From positions 1 through 33,701 of the IMG/VR virus record IMGVR_UViG_3300031673_000275: a stretch of 33,701 nucleotides of DNA, one strand, 5' to 3'. Positions 23,177-31,224 of this stretch are shown here, piece after piece. Both the position numbers and the translations under genes were made by a program. Origin of the DNA: a virus. The notes below the pieces were generated by a model. It was not told the origin of the DNA, did not search any database, and saw only the letters and a program-made list of their open reading frames with translations. The first letter of the stretch is position 1. Each line of letters starts with the position of its first letter.

Positions 23177-24313
23177 ATGTCTAAAGTGTTTTCAGGAAAA
23201 GCTGCTCTTCGGGATCGGAGAGGCAACGACATCGCCAGAGGACCTGCTTTCAAGGTCATGCCCCGCACGGGCAGCGTAAGCTACTCGGAAACCACCCCCC
23301 TCGTGGGTGCGGACGGGTCTTACAACCAAGACAGCGTCTCTGGACTCATCAACCAGATGGATGCCATCGTCAAGCAAGCTCGCGCAGGCGAGATTCACCG
23401 CGACGAAGGTCAAGCCATCACCACTTCTTCTTGGAGCCAACAGGGTCACATCGTGCAGGCTGCTCTCGCTGAGCAGCGTCCCGCTGAGGGTGGTCCCTTC
23501 CAGGTTCTGGGCGAAGTGTTCACAGACTCCGTGGCAGAGACCATGGGTCGTATGGGCTTCACCAACAAGGTGTTCGCTCAGCAGGACGTAGCCGAAGGTG
23601 GCACGGCCCGTATCCGCATTCGTCAGAAGGACGTAACGTCCTGGCTGATGCTGTCGGATGGCCACACCATCGAGTCTCTCATCCGCCAGAAGTACATCTA
23701 CCCTCGGGGCTACAACCTCGAGACGTTGGTGCTGATGGAGGAGGCTGAGATTCATGAGGCTGGCGCGCAGATCATCGAAGAGAAATACAACGACGCCCTC
23801 GAGGCGACGATGGTTCGTGATGACAACATCACGAAGTTCCTCCTCGACCAAGCTGCACCCACTGACAATGACGTAATCGCGTTCAACGCGTTCACGCCTC
23901 AGGTCTTCGTTACCCTGCGTAACCAGATCTGGCAGTGGAGCCTCCCCGTCCCGCACGCCTTGATGGCGATCGACCTGTGGGACGACCTCTTCGCGGATGC
24001 GGACTGGGCCAGGTGGTACTCGCCCATCGAGAAGCACGAGTTGGCCGTAGAAGGCAAACTTGGTCGTCTCGGTGACATCGAGCTCATCACCGACGGCTTC
24101 CGCTACGACACCTTGCAGGTTCTGCAACCTGGTGAGGTGTACTTCCTGTCTTCGCCCTCGACCCTGGGTGTGAAGGCAAACATGATCGCTCTGAACTCCA
24201 GTGTAGTGGACCAGCGCATGCTCGGAAGGGCTGTGCGCGGTTGGTTCATCTTCCTGCGTCAGGCGAGCGTGCTCGGCAATAGCCGGGGTGTCTCGAAGGG
24301 TGTTCGGCTCTAG
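23177..24313 (+). CDS. Major capsid protein (HK97 fold)
   Basis: This is a 378-residue protein. The ATG at 23177 follows AGAGAGGAG. Features of HK97-fold capsid proteins are visible: a helical, flexible N-terminal arm (residues 1-100), a long spine-like helix rich in Glu (LVLMEEAEIHEAGAQIIEE), a DLWDDLFAD segment, and the KLGRLGDIELITDGF segment that matches the G-x-x-G-x-hydrophobic signature of the C-terminal A-domain, then YFLSSPS. Normal length for the family. The N-terminal arm may be removed by the prohead protease, but no site is obvious. It shares a transcription unit with the decoration-like gene and is followed at once by a strong terminator. It has no recurrent tag. Confidence 0.88.
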   Translation: MSKVFSGKAALRDRRGNDIARGPAFKVMPRTGSVSYSETTPLVGADGSYNQDSVSGLINQMDAIVKQARAGEIHRDEGQAITTSSWSQQGHIVQAALAEQRPAEGGPFQVLGEVFTDSVAETMGRMGFTNKVFAQQDVAEGGTARIRIRQKDVTSWLMLSDGHTIESLIRQKYIYPRGYNLETLVLMEEAEIHEAGAQIIEEKYNDALEATMVRDDNITKFLLDQAAPTDNDVIAFNAFTPQVFVTLRNQIWQWSLPVPHALMAIDLWDDLFADADWARWYSPIEKHELAVEGKLGRLGDIELITDGFRYDTLQVLQPGEVYFLSSPSTLGVKANMIALNSSVVDQRMLGRAVRGWFIFLRQASVLGNSRGVSKGVRL

Positions 24314-24328
24314 TAGCTAAGCGTCCAT

Positions 24329-24363
24329 CCCCCGGGGGAGTTTCGGCTTCCCCGGGGGTTTTT
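24329..24363 (+). terminator. Strong Rho-independent terminator after the major capsid gene
   Basis: CCCCCGGGGGAG (24329-24340) pairs with CTTCCCCGGGGG (24347-24358) over twelve positions with one G-U, closing a six-base loop, and is followed by TTTTT (24359-24363). This is a textbook intrinsic terminator. It separates the capsid genes from the tagged-protein cluster downstream. Confidence 0.92.
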
Positions 24364-24433
24364 CTCGTCTTGGGTTGTTCAACCAGTTTCTACCGGGACC
24401 TGCTTCAACAGTCCGAATTCAGAGAGTAGCACG

Positions 24434-24895
24434 ATGTCCACAAAGCCTCCTTCACATATCAAGGTCAACGGATGTCTGTACCGCCTCGCTGCTAGCCCCA
24501 AACTGGACAAGCCGCTCAGCGAATACAGTGATGAGGAACTGGTACGGCTGGAAGAGCAGAATGAGGCGCACCGCGAGATGATGGCGGAAATGACGCCAGA
24601 GGAGCGCGAGGAACATTTCAAGCGTCACCCGGAAGATCGTCCAGAGCAGCACATTACACGGAAGGACATTCCTCCGGAAGAAATAATCCATGCGGTACGG
24701 GAGTCGTTGCGGGATCCGAGGGGTCTGGAGCTCATGCGTACCATCTTTCTAGGGCAGGGTGTCACAACCAAAAGTCTTTGGGATGCCCTTGTGCTACTGC
24801 AGCGAAAAAATAACGAAGCGTTCGGTCCTAATGACCACAAGGCGCTCGTTGACCGTTTTCTGGATGAAGCGACCTACCTCCACAGGAATCGCTAA
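24434..24895 (+). CDS. Hypothetical protein with N-terminal recurrent tag
   Basis: This is a 153-residue protein. Residues 6-20 (P6, I9, K10, V11, N12, G13, Y16, L18, A19) are the recurrent tag in its I-x-V-x-G form. The rest is helical and very charged, including a Glu/His/Arg-rich segment (MTPEEREEHFKRHPED) and a compact helical C-terminus. It is the first gene after the capsid terminator; no convincing promoter is seen in the 70 bases between, so either read-through or an unrecognised phage promoter drives it. Confidence 0.8.
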   Translation: MSTKPPSHIKVNGCLYRLAASPKLDKPLSEYSDEELVRLEEQNEAHREMMAEMTPEEREEHFKRHPEDRPEQHITRKDIPPEEIIHAVRESLRDPRGLELMRTIFLGQGVTTKSLWDALVLLQRKNNEAFGPNDHKALVDRFLDEATYLHRNR

Positions 24896-24916
24896 TACAA
24901 TCAAGAGGAAGCAGTC

Positions 24917-26188
24917 ATGGCTCGTCTCAACAAAAAAGCTCCGCAGACGGTCACGTACCAAGGACTGTCCTACGAACTCGTAGAACGGAAGGCCACCGTG
25001 CCCAAGACGGTCACCTTTAAGGGTGCTAAGTACAAGCTCGTTTCCGCAAATGAAGAAGCCATTCCAGAGTTCATGCAGGGTATACAGGAAGAATATAGCG
25101 ACAAAGGTGGATTTAAAACTCACTACGAGCACAGGTTGGCACCCTCCGAAGAGAACATCTACGTTCGCATGTCGACCGACGACTACGCTCTGTTGTTAGC
25201 ATTGCCAGAAGCTACATACGGTCCAGTGCGTAACTTTCTGCAGCGAGCTAGCAAAAAGAAGTTGGAGTCTGGGCGTGCCGAAGTAATGGCGTCTGAAACA
25301 GAAGTATCAGATGTTGTAGCTGCTTTGGAAGACTTCCTTGAGGAAGATGACGGAGCTCCAGCTTCCATCGCCCACGCGCAGGATATGCTGGCCACGTGGA
25401 AGCGTAACTACATCGTTCCTGACAAGCCGCTGTCCAAGCCACTCCCTACCTACAAGTCTGAGCTTCCCCCAAGCTCGAACATTCGTATGTTCCACTACAA
25501 GGGTGCGCGGTACGTACTGGTGCGGGCAGACGAACAAGATCCACAAGAGCGTCTGCTGGAGGAGTACCAAAAGGAAAACGAGTTCTTCGCAGACGAACTT
25601 TTCGATAAATATGTCAGCAAGGTGAGTCGAGCAGTACAGGACGCTACCCCTCTGGGTGAAACGCGAAAACAGATCGACACCCTGGTTTCTGCAGTAACCG
25701 CTATGAGACAGTCCGTGGAGAAACCGGGTGGTGCTAACTGGGAAGGAAAATTTGAGGACGGAAGTGCGGGAATGCGTAAGCTGACCGACATTCTCTATAA
25801 AGGCCACGAGAAAGACCTTGTTTACGTTCTTAATACTCCCGGTGCTATTGACGACATGATTGCAAAGTACGTAAGCTCGCTTAACGAGTTCAAGAGCAAC
25901 CTGGACACCGCAAACATGCACTACAAGGCAGCGTTGGATCATGCTGTTCAAAAAGGCTGGACGAGCAAGTGGGCGGCTACCCGTGAAGCCTCCAAGCTAA
26001 GAAAAGAGATTCTTAGCAAGTTCTATGGCGTCAAAGATCCAGACAACTTCATCAAAGATTTCTACCACGTTCCGAAAAATCGTCCAGAGAAAGTTCCTGG
26101 GAAGGGCCCAGAGCAAACAGAGGCCAGCGTAAAGACGGCACCACGCACCATTCGTTTCAAAGGTGTCCAGTACGTTCTTCAGGGTTAA
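24917..26188 (+). CDS. Protein with four copies of the recurrent tag
   Basis: This is a 423-residue protein. Tag copies lie at residues 9-23 (Y14, G16, Y19), 29-42 (F34, G36, Y39), 188-202 (Y194, G196, Y199) and at the very C-terminus, 409-423 (F414, G416, Y419). The first two are in tandem. Between them are two largely helical domains, about 50-175 and 205-400. There are no cysteines or catalytic motifs. AAGAGGAA precedes the ATG at 24917. The arrangement of tag pair, domain, tag, domain, tag looks like a concatenation of tagged units, or a multivalent protein. The next gene starts two bases after the stop. Confidence 0.85.
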   Translation: MARLNKKAPQTVTYQGLSYELVERKATVPKTVTFKGAKYKLVSANEEAIPEFMQGIQEEYSDKGGFKTHYEHRLAPSEENIYVRMSTDDYALLLALPEATYGPVRNFLQRASKKKLESGRAEVMASETEVSDVVAALEDFLEEDDGAPASIAHAQDMLATWKRNYIVPDKPLSKPLPTYKSELPPSSNIRMFHYKGARYVLVRADEQDPQERLLEEYQKENEFFADELFDKYVSKVSRAVQDATPLGETRKQIDTLVSAVTAMRQSVEKPGGANWEGKFEDGSAGMRKLTDILYKGHEKDLVYVLNTPGAIDDMIAKYVSSLNEFKSNLDTANMHYKAALDHAVQKGWTSKWAATREASKLRKEILSKFYGVKDPDNFIKDFYHVPKNRPEKVPGKGPEQTEASVKTAPRTIRFKGVQYVLQG

Positions 26189-26190
26189 GG

Positions 26191-26622
26191 ATGGCAACCA
26201 AGCTACCAACGACGGTCACTTTCCATGGCCGCACGTACAAACGGGTGGAGGCTCAGCAGGTCTACTCAGTGTACGTTGGTACTATTTACGCGGAAGAGGA
26301 CGCACCCTACGACAACCCTGCTTACGGGGTGGGTGTTGACGTCGGACCCACGTCAACAGTAGCGATTTTGGCAGCCCGCGATCTAGATAAGTTGAAGAGG
26401 GAGCTTCAGGAAGCTGAGGCCAGTTTGCTGTTTGGACTTGAAAAAGCGCCCACCGATTGGACGTTCCGTTTGTTTACCGACATCAAAGCCAAGTCTCTTC
26501 ATGAATTTGAGCGCCAGGTTCGTGAAGAGTGGAACAACGCGGAAGAGATTCTACGAGATATTCACTTGGGCAAAGCTGTGATGCTCGAAAACGTCATCGA
26601 CAAAGTGCTTATGGGTGTGTGA
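26191..26622 (+). CDS. Hypothetical protein with N-terminal recurrent tag
   Basis: This is a 143-residue protein. Residues 6-20 (P6, V9, T10, F11, H12, G13, Y16, V19, E20) are the tag. A strand-rich part with several Tyr and Gly follows (VYSVYVGTIYAEEDAP), then a helical C-terminal half. Its TGA overlaps the next ATG (26620-26624), so it is translationally coupled with the DUF5661-like gene. Function is unknown. Confidence 0.8.
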   Translation: MATKLPTTVTFHGRTYKRVEAQQVYSVYVGTIYAEEDAPYDNPAYGVGVDVGPTSTVAILAARDLDKLKRELQEAEASLLFGLEKAPTDWTFRLFTDIKAKSLHEFERQVREEWNNAEEILRDIHLGKAVMLENVIDKVLMGV

Positions 26623-27578
26623 TGAAACGTGGATTTACCCTAGAAGAAGCTGAGCGCATCGCAACAGAGATAGGCGTCCACTGGCCAGACGTGCTGTTCA
26701 ACGTCGAGCAGTTCCGTAAGGGTCTCGACGTAGAGCTCGAACACGGTAAGCGATCACCAGATACCAACGTTACCAACGACGACCCGCTGGCTACTGGAAA
26801 AATAGCGCTGGCGCATTTGCTCGAGAAGGCCAACTACTACGAGCTCCTCGCGCTTTTGGAGAGTGGCGCTGTGCAACTTGAACAGGGCCCAGAGATGACC
26901 GTCAACGAACTATCAGATGCGGTTGAAAGCTACGACCGCACTGTTTCATTTGCGTCCACCAAAGGGGAGCAGGAAAAAATCATGGAGCACCCAACCTACA
27001 TCAAAGTAGCAGGCCACCTTTACCAACTGGAGCCCGAAGAGGCCCCAACATCCATTCGTGTGAACGGCTTCGAGTACGACCGGGTCGACGCTCCCGAGGA
27101 GCCCGCAGCACCTACCTTCATTAAAGTGAAGGGGATGCTCTTCCGCCGCGATGACAGCTTGGTAGAAGCTGCAAAAAAGGGCAAGAAGAAGGGCAAGAAG
27201 GACGACAAGAAGGCGCCCAAAAAGTCCCCTAAGAAGGACGACAAGAAAGACGACAAGAAGGGAAAAGCCAAAGGGAAGGGCGATAAGAAGGACGACGACA
27301 AGAGCAAGGGTAAGTGGAGTACACTTCCCAAGGGCTGGACGAAAAAGTCGGCCAAGTCTTTCTGGAATTCCATTGGTGGCTCCGTCACCGAATGCAAACG
27401 CAAGCTCAAAGACGCCAAGGAAATCGACAACACTGGCACTACTTGCGCGTCGCTGAAGGATCTCATGGAAGGTGATGGCTGGCGTAAGGAGCCCAAGAAA
27501 AAGAAGAGCAAGAAAGCTTCCACGGGCGCTCCACAATTCATCACGTACAAGGGTGTACGTTTCCAACTGGACGACTAA
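26622..27578 (+). CDS. DUF5661-like protein fused to four recurrent tags and a Lys-rich linker
   Basis: This is a 318-residue protein. Residues 1-95 match my recollection of DUF5661 (FTLEEAERIATEIG, FRKGLDVELEHG, TNVTNDDPLATGKIALAHL), a small phage domain of unknown function. Three tags follow at 124-137, 143-157 and 164-176, then a Lys/Asp-rich linker (about 183-232). A small domain with LPKGWTKKSAKSFWNSIGG and a later CASLKDL segment is another recurrent phage module. A fourth tag forms the C-terminus (304-318). An in-frame ATG at codon 121, with AGGA upstream, begins exactly like a stand-alone tagged protein, suggesting a fusion or an internal start. The ATG at 26622 is chosen because it overlaps the upstream stop; an in-frame start at 26529 lies within the upstream gene. 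Confidence 0.85.
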   Translation: MKRGFTLEEAERIATEIGVHWPDVLFNVEQFRKGLDVELEHGKRSPDTNVTNDDPLATGKIALAHLLEKANYYELLALLESGAVQLEQGPEMTVNELSDAVESYDRTVSFASTKGEQEKIMEHPTYIKVAGHLYQLEPEEAPTSIRVNGFEYDRVDAPEEPAAPTFIKVKGMLFRRDDSLVEAAKKGKKKGKKDDKKAPKKSPKKDDKKDDKKGKAKGKGDKKDDDKSKGKWSTLPKGWTKKSAKSFWNSIGGSVTECKRKLKDAKEIDNTGTTCASLKDLMEGDGWRKEPKKKKSKKASTGAPQFITYKGVRFQLDD

Positions 27579-28036
27579 TGAGTAGCACACCAAGCACCAT
27601 CACCTATCGTGGACGCCAGTACCAACTGGTCGAAGCGTTAACTGAGGACGACCTGCGCAACAGTGCACAGATTCTGCACGACCTCGCGATGACGCTTCGC
27701 CCTAGCATTGCGAGCTCCGATGCTGCGCAGGCGCTGGACTCTATGCAGAGTGCGCTCACCAACATGGTGCGCTCGAACAAGCTGCTCATCGAAGAAGAAG
27801 CAATTCTTCCCAAGGGTGTGCCTGGTAACAGTGCGCGGATCATGGCTCTTGTTACTGACGCCGCAGACTCAGTGGACGAGCTCAAAGAGCGGCTCGATCG
27901 CCTGTCGGGCAACATCGGTGTGTGGGCACTCAAAATCGATAAGCACATGCGTGGCCAAGAGAGTGAACGTTCTCTCAGCCACGAAACGAAAATGACCACA
28001 CCACAAGAGTCCAAGCAGTTCAGTCATCTCTTCTAG
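27578..28036 (+). CDS. Helical protein with N-terminal recurrent tag
   Basis: This is a 152-residue protein. Residues 5-19 (P5, I8, T9, Y10, R11, G12, Y15, L17, V18, E19) are a near-consensus tag followed by Ala, reading Y-x-L-V-E-A. The rest is helical (LRNSAQILHDLAMTLRP, VDELKERLDRLSG) with a polar tail. It starts on the stop of the upstream gene (TAATG). Function is unknown; the design of tag plus helical bundle is shared with the next gene. Confidence 0.82.
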   Translation: MSSTPSTITYRGRQYQLVEALTEDDLRNSAQILHDLAMTLRPSIASSDAAQALDSMQSALTNMVRSNKLLIEEEAILPKGVPGNSARIMALVTDAADSVDELKERLDRLSGNIGVWALKIDKHMRGQESERSLSHETKMTTPQESKQFSHLF

Positions 28037-28045
28037 GAGATACAG

Positions 28046-28456
28046 ATGTCACATCCACGCTACATTGAAGTGCACGGCCAGCTGTACCGGATAGTCGAAG
28101 CTGAGCAGGAAGCTCCCATGACTTTCCGTCAGGCTATCCAAGCGCTGAGTAGCCTGTACACGAAACTGTTTGCCGCCGCAGATATAGAACCTGGACTCAA
28201 CTCCATCCTTGAGGCAGTCAAGTTTGCTCGTTCCGCTGCACAGGACGTGGAAAAGAAGCTACCGGATGCCCTACGCCCTGGTACTGGTTCCCTGTCGAAG
28301 TGGAGCCTTAGTGATGAGTTCATGGACACCCTGCAGCAGTTGAACAAAACGTACAAGAAGCTGCACCGTGCGTGGGTGGCAGCTGACCGCCGCAAAGCCA
28401 TGCAACAATTCCTTGCTGCTCGAGGTATCCACACCCCCGAGGCGCACCGGGCATAA
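28046..28456 (+). CDS. Helical protein with N-terminal recurrent tag
   Basis: This is a 136-residue protein. Residues 4-18 (P4, I7, V9, H10, G11, Y14, I16, V17, E18) form the tag, in the I-x-V-x-G form, ending Y-x-I-V-E-A. A helical body follows (FRQAIQALSSLYTKLF, DTLQQLNKTYKKLHRAW). AGGAG sits upstream of the ATG at 28046. No catalytic motif. The layout resembles the preceding gene, so the pair may be distant paralogues. Confidence 0.82.
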   Translation: MSHPRYIEVHGQLYRIVEAEQEAPMTFRQAIQALSSLYTKLFAAADIEPGLNSILEAVKFARSAAQDVEKKLPDALRPGTGSLSKWSLSDEFMDTLQQLNKTYKKLHRAWVAADRRKAMQQFLAARGIHTPEAHRA

Positions 28457-28457
28457 A

Positions 28458-30875
28458 GTGGCTACTCTTCGTATAGCACACCTCGTTAGATGCCGGGACC
28501 AGGACAAGAAACCTGGGCGCAAGTACCCTGTTAGCGAACAGGAATACTGTTTGTGGGACAAAGCCAAAAAGAAAATTCTGATGGCTGGGCCTAAGAAAGC
28601 TGTCCAAGAGCACGAGAAGGCTGTTCAGTGGTACAAACGGCAAGGAACCATCAAATACAAAGGTGCTTCTTACGTTCCAGTTTACTTCGGTTGGTACTTA
28701 ACAGCAGCTTCTGATGAAGAGCGAAAAGAGCGCGCAGAGTTTGCTAAAAAACATAAACAGCTAAAAGAAACTGACCCCGAGGCTGCTGCTAAGTTCTTCT
28801 ATGAGCATAGGCTAGAGTACCAACGAGAGTACAAAAGAAAGCAGCGGGAAAAAAATATAGAAGAGCAGCTAGCGCAGCTAAAAGAAACTGATCCTGCTGA
28901 GTATGCACGGCAGAAGGAACGAGCAGAGTACAAAGCCAAGCGCAAGCAATTAAAAGAAACTGACCCCGAAGCTGCGGCTAAGCTCCTCCATAAGCATAGG
29001 CTAGAGTACCAACAAGAGTATAAAAGAAAGCAGCGCGAAAAGCAGATAGAACAGCTAAAAGAAACCGATTCTGCTGAGTATGCACGGCAGAAGGAAATTG
29101 TAGAGTACAAATCTAAACGCAGGCAACTACGGAAAACTGATCCCGACGCTGCTGATGAGCTCCTCCGTGAGCGTAACCGAGCGTGGCAACTAGAGTACAG
29201 GAGAAAGCAGCGCGATGAGCAGATAGAGCAGCTAAAAGAAACTGACCCTGCTGAGTATGAACGGCAGAAGGAACGCACAGAGTTCCTATATAAATACAAA
29301 CAACTAAAAGAAACTGACCCCGAAGCTGCTGCTAAGCTCCTCCATGAGCATAGGCTAGTACTGGACAAACGCAAACGAGAAAAAGAGCAATTAAAACGTA
29401 AAGAAATTAAACAGCAGAAAGAACGCGCTAAGCTCGCTCCAGCAAAAGAAGAACTGCGTAAACGTATGAGAAATCGTACAATTAAGCAGTTTCCTAAAGA
29501 TAAAAGTCAACCACCCGTTCCAGAAGAAATACAAGAGGCACTGAACGACATCGGTCTTACTAAAGATGTCTTAAAAGAACGAATGGAACGACGCCAGCAG
29601 GGGCTAGACCCCAACACTGCCGTTCCGGTGGCGCAAGAAGAAGTACAAGAGGAAGTAAAGGGCATCGGTTTTGCTAAAGATATCATAAAAGAGCGGATCA
29701 AAGAACGCAAGCTAAAAAGGCAGCAAATGAACGCCAATGTTGTAAAATATAAGGGAGCCTACTATAGGTTAGCAGCCACACACGAGAAGGATGTCCAGTG
29801 GTATAAGCGACAAGGGGACGCCGACGAAGACCTCGATTTAGCAAAAGAAACTATAAAAGATCGTATTAAAGAACGACAGCGAGGAGATATCCCTCAACGC
29901 ACCCCTTTAGAGCTCGTTCCTAGACGTATTCTTACGAAAGAAGAGCTTTTATCAAAGAAAAAAGAGCTTTTAGAAAAACTAAAAGAGACGGACCCTGAAG
30001 CGTACGCGAGAGAGCAAACGGAAGAACGACTGACCGAGTTCGTCAGAGAACAAATGGCAAAGTCACGTGAGCATCGTAGGCTGTTGCCCACAAAAAAGAT
30101 ACTAAGACAACGCATGCAAGAACGCGAGCAGCAAATGAACGCCAATGTTGTAAAATATAAGGGAGCTTACTACCGCCCGGTCGAAGCTCTTCAACAGCAC
30201 TTCGACCCAAGCAAACGTCTTCCTGTTGGGAACAACGTAGGCGACGCTGCGTCATCTGAGTTTCAGGTGATGCAGATCGACATGTGGCTCGAGGGTGCAG
30301 AGAAGGAATTCGACGCCTTGGTGGCCTCTCCTGGAATGGAGAAGTACGACGACAAGCGGAAGGCGATTGACGCCTACATCACCAAAGCACGGGCGGCGCT
30401 CAAGAACCTCAAGGCGTTGACGGGGCGCATGGGCGACAAAATCGAAAGTCAACAAGAAACCATTGCACGGTTTCAGAACGCTTTAAAGGAACTTCAAACG
30501 AAACGCGCCGCGAGTGTGCAGAGGACTAGTGAAAAAATGGCAACTCAAGAAAAAGCTCCAGAGATGGTGAAATACGCTGGGCACCTCTACGTGCTAGCGG
30601 AAGACGAAGAGAAGGAAGAAGAGAAGGAAGATAAAGAAGAGGAGCAAATGGAGGGGGAAGCTGGCGAGGAGATAGAATTGCTAGACGCCCTCAAGGGCCA
30701 CTGGCAGACCATCCTCGACAAGCTTCCCGACGACCTTGAGGTGGACGAGGAGTTCGAGGCGGCGCTCAATGGCATCGATGAAGTCATCGCCGTGATGGAT
30801 AAAATCCATGCAGAATACGCCGATGAGGCAGCTGGTGAAGAAGAAAGTTCAGAGGAAGAGCCTGAGGGTGAGTGA
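28458..30875 (+). CDS. Long repetitive charged coiled-coil protein with four recurrent tags
   Basis: This is an 805-residue protein from the GTG at 28458, right after the previous stop; an earlier in-frame start would overlap that gene. The N-terminus has an EYCLWDKAKKK module and a tag at 64-75. Residues about 100-310 are tandem 59-63-residue units (QLKETDPEAAAKLL, then EYKRKQREKQ, then ETDPAEYARQKER). A second repeat, about five copies of a K-[DE]-x-[IL]-[KR]-x-R-[IM] helix, spans about 330-555. Further tags follow at 428-438, 564-574 and 703-713. The C-terminus is a helical domain with long Glu-rich runs. Base and codon use (AAA, AGA rich) differ from the neighbours in the repeat part. It probably forms elongated helices; function is unknown. 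Confidence 0.82.
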   Translation: MATLRIAHLVRCRDQDKKPGRKYPVSEQEYCLWDKAKKKILMAGPKKAVQEHEKAVQWYKRQGTIKYKGASYVPVYFGWYLTAASDEERKERAEFAKKHKQLKETDPEAAAKFFYEHRLEYQREYKRKQREKNIEEQLAQLKETDPAEYARQKERAEYKAKRKQLKETDPEAAAKLLHKHRLEYQQEYKRKQREKQIEQLKETDSAEYARQKEIVEYKSKRRQLRKTDPDAADELLRERNRAWQLEYRRKQRDEQIEQLKETDPAEYERQKERTEFLYKYKQLKETDPEAAAKLLHEHRLVLDKRKREKEQLKRKEIKQQKERAKLAPAKEELRKRMRNRTIKQFPKDKSQPPVPEEIQEALNDIGLTKDVLKERMERRQQGLDPNTAVPVAQEEVQEEVKGIGFAKDIIKERIKERKLKRQQMNANVVKYKGAYYRLAATHEKDVQWYKRQGDADEDLDLAKETIKDRIKERQRGDIPQRTPLELVPRRILTKEELLSKKKELLEKLKETDPEAYAREQTEERLTEFVREQMAKSREHRRLLPTKKILRQRMQEREQQMNANVVKYKGAYYRPVEALQQHFDPSKRLPVGNNVGDAASSEFQVMQIDMWLEGAEKEFDALVASPGMEKYDDKRKAIDAYITKARAALKNLKALTGRMGDKIESQQETIARFQNALKELQTKRAASVQRTSEKMATQEKAPEMVKYAGHLYVLAEDEEKEEEKEDKEEEQMEGEAGEEIELLDALKGHWQTILDKLPDDLEVDEEFEAALNGIDEVIAVMDKIHAEYADEAAGEEESSEEEPEGE
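28758..29378 (+). repeat. Tandem coding repeats, period 177-189 bases
   Basis: Units begin near 28758, 28947, 29124 and 29301 with variants of CARYTAAAAGAAACTGAYCC, giving periods of 189, 177 and 177 bases (63, 59 and 59 residues). The fourth unit is truncated. All units stay in frame. DNA similarity is still visible between units, so the expansion is fairly recent. Confidence 0.8.
29721..29764 (+). repeat. Direct repeat copy 1 encoding a start-like tag segment
   Basis: This 44-base segment recurs at 30129-30172 with a single mismatch; the first 38 bases are identical. It encodes MNANVVKYKGAYY, a tag with an in-frame ATG. AAAAAGG lies six bases before the repeat's ATG at 29727. Confidence 0.85.
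30129..30172 (+). repeat. Direct repeat copy 2
   Basis: This is the second copy of the 44-base segment, 408 bases downstream of the first and in the same frame. Its ATG at 30135 has no good ribosome binding site, unlike copy 1. Confidence 0.85.
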
Positions 30876-31224
30876 CCCTTTGCCTGAGGAAGCTAGGTTA
30901 GCTACCCGGGAGCCTGCACTTCACGAACTGCTGAAAAAGCTCCCGCAACAACTACGTAGCGACCCGCACGTAAGGACACTTTTCGTGCGAGCTATCGTCT
31001 TAGCGATAGTACTTCCTCTTTCCGGTAAAGAGCTCCGGGTTCGTCCTGGGATGGGTTTGACCTACCAACGTTTGTTTGGTCAAGCTCTTGCCACCATTAC
31101 AACGATGCTGCGTACGTATCGGGCGGACGTTCTTACAGAGACACGTCGGTTGCTCCGGGTAGGCGCGGAAGCTTACGTCAAGTCGACGTTGCAAGAGCTT
31201 AATGAGTTGTTCAAGGAGTATTGA
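30868..31224 (+). CDS. Small helical hypothetical protein
   Basis: This is a 118-residue protein from the GTG at 30868, which has AGAGGAAGAG about eight bases upstream and overlaps the previous stop by eight bases. An ATG at 30808 is in frame but would overlap 68 bases of the preceding gene. The protein is basic and helical (LHELLKKLPQQL, TLFVRAIVLAIVLPL, STLQELNELFKEY). The hydrophobic stretch near residues 38-52 is short for a membrane span. There is no tag. The ATGA overlap with the next gene implies coupling. Confidence 0.7.
   Translation: MSDPLPEEARLATREPALHELLKKLPQQLRSDPHVRTLFVRAIVLAIVLPLSGKELRVRPGMGLTYQRLFGQALATITTMLRTYRADVLTETRRLLRVGAEAYVKSTLQELNELFKEY

Noticed and set aside
23192-24127. 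Minus-strand frame opposite the capsid gene
   Set aside because: Antisense to a well-supported capsid gene with strong ribosome site and terminator.
24373-24384. Palindrome GGTTGTTCAACC after the capsid terminator
   Set aside because: Short and single; too little to call an operator.
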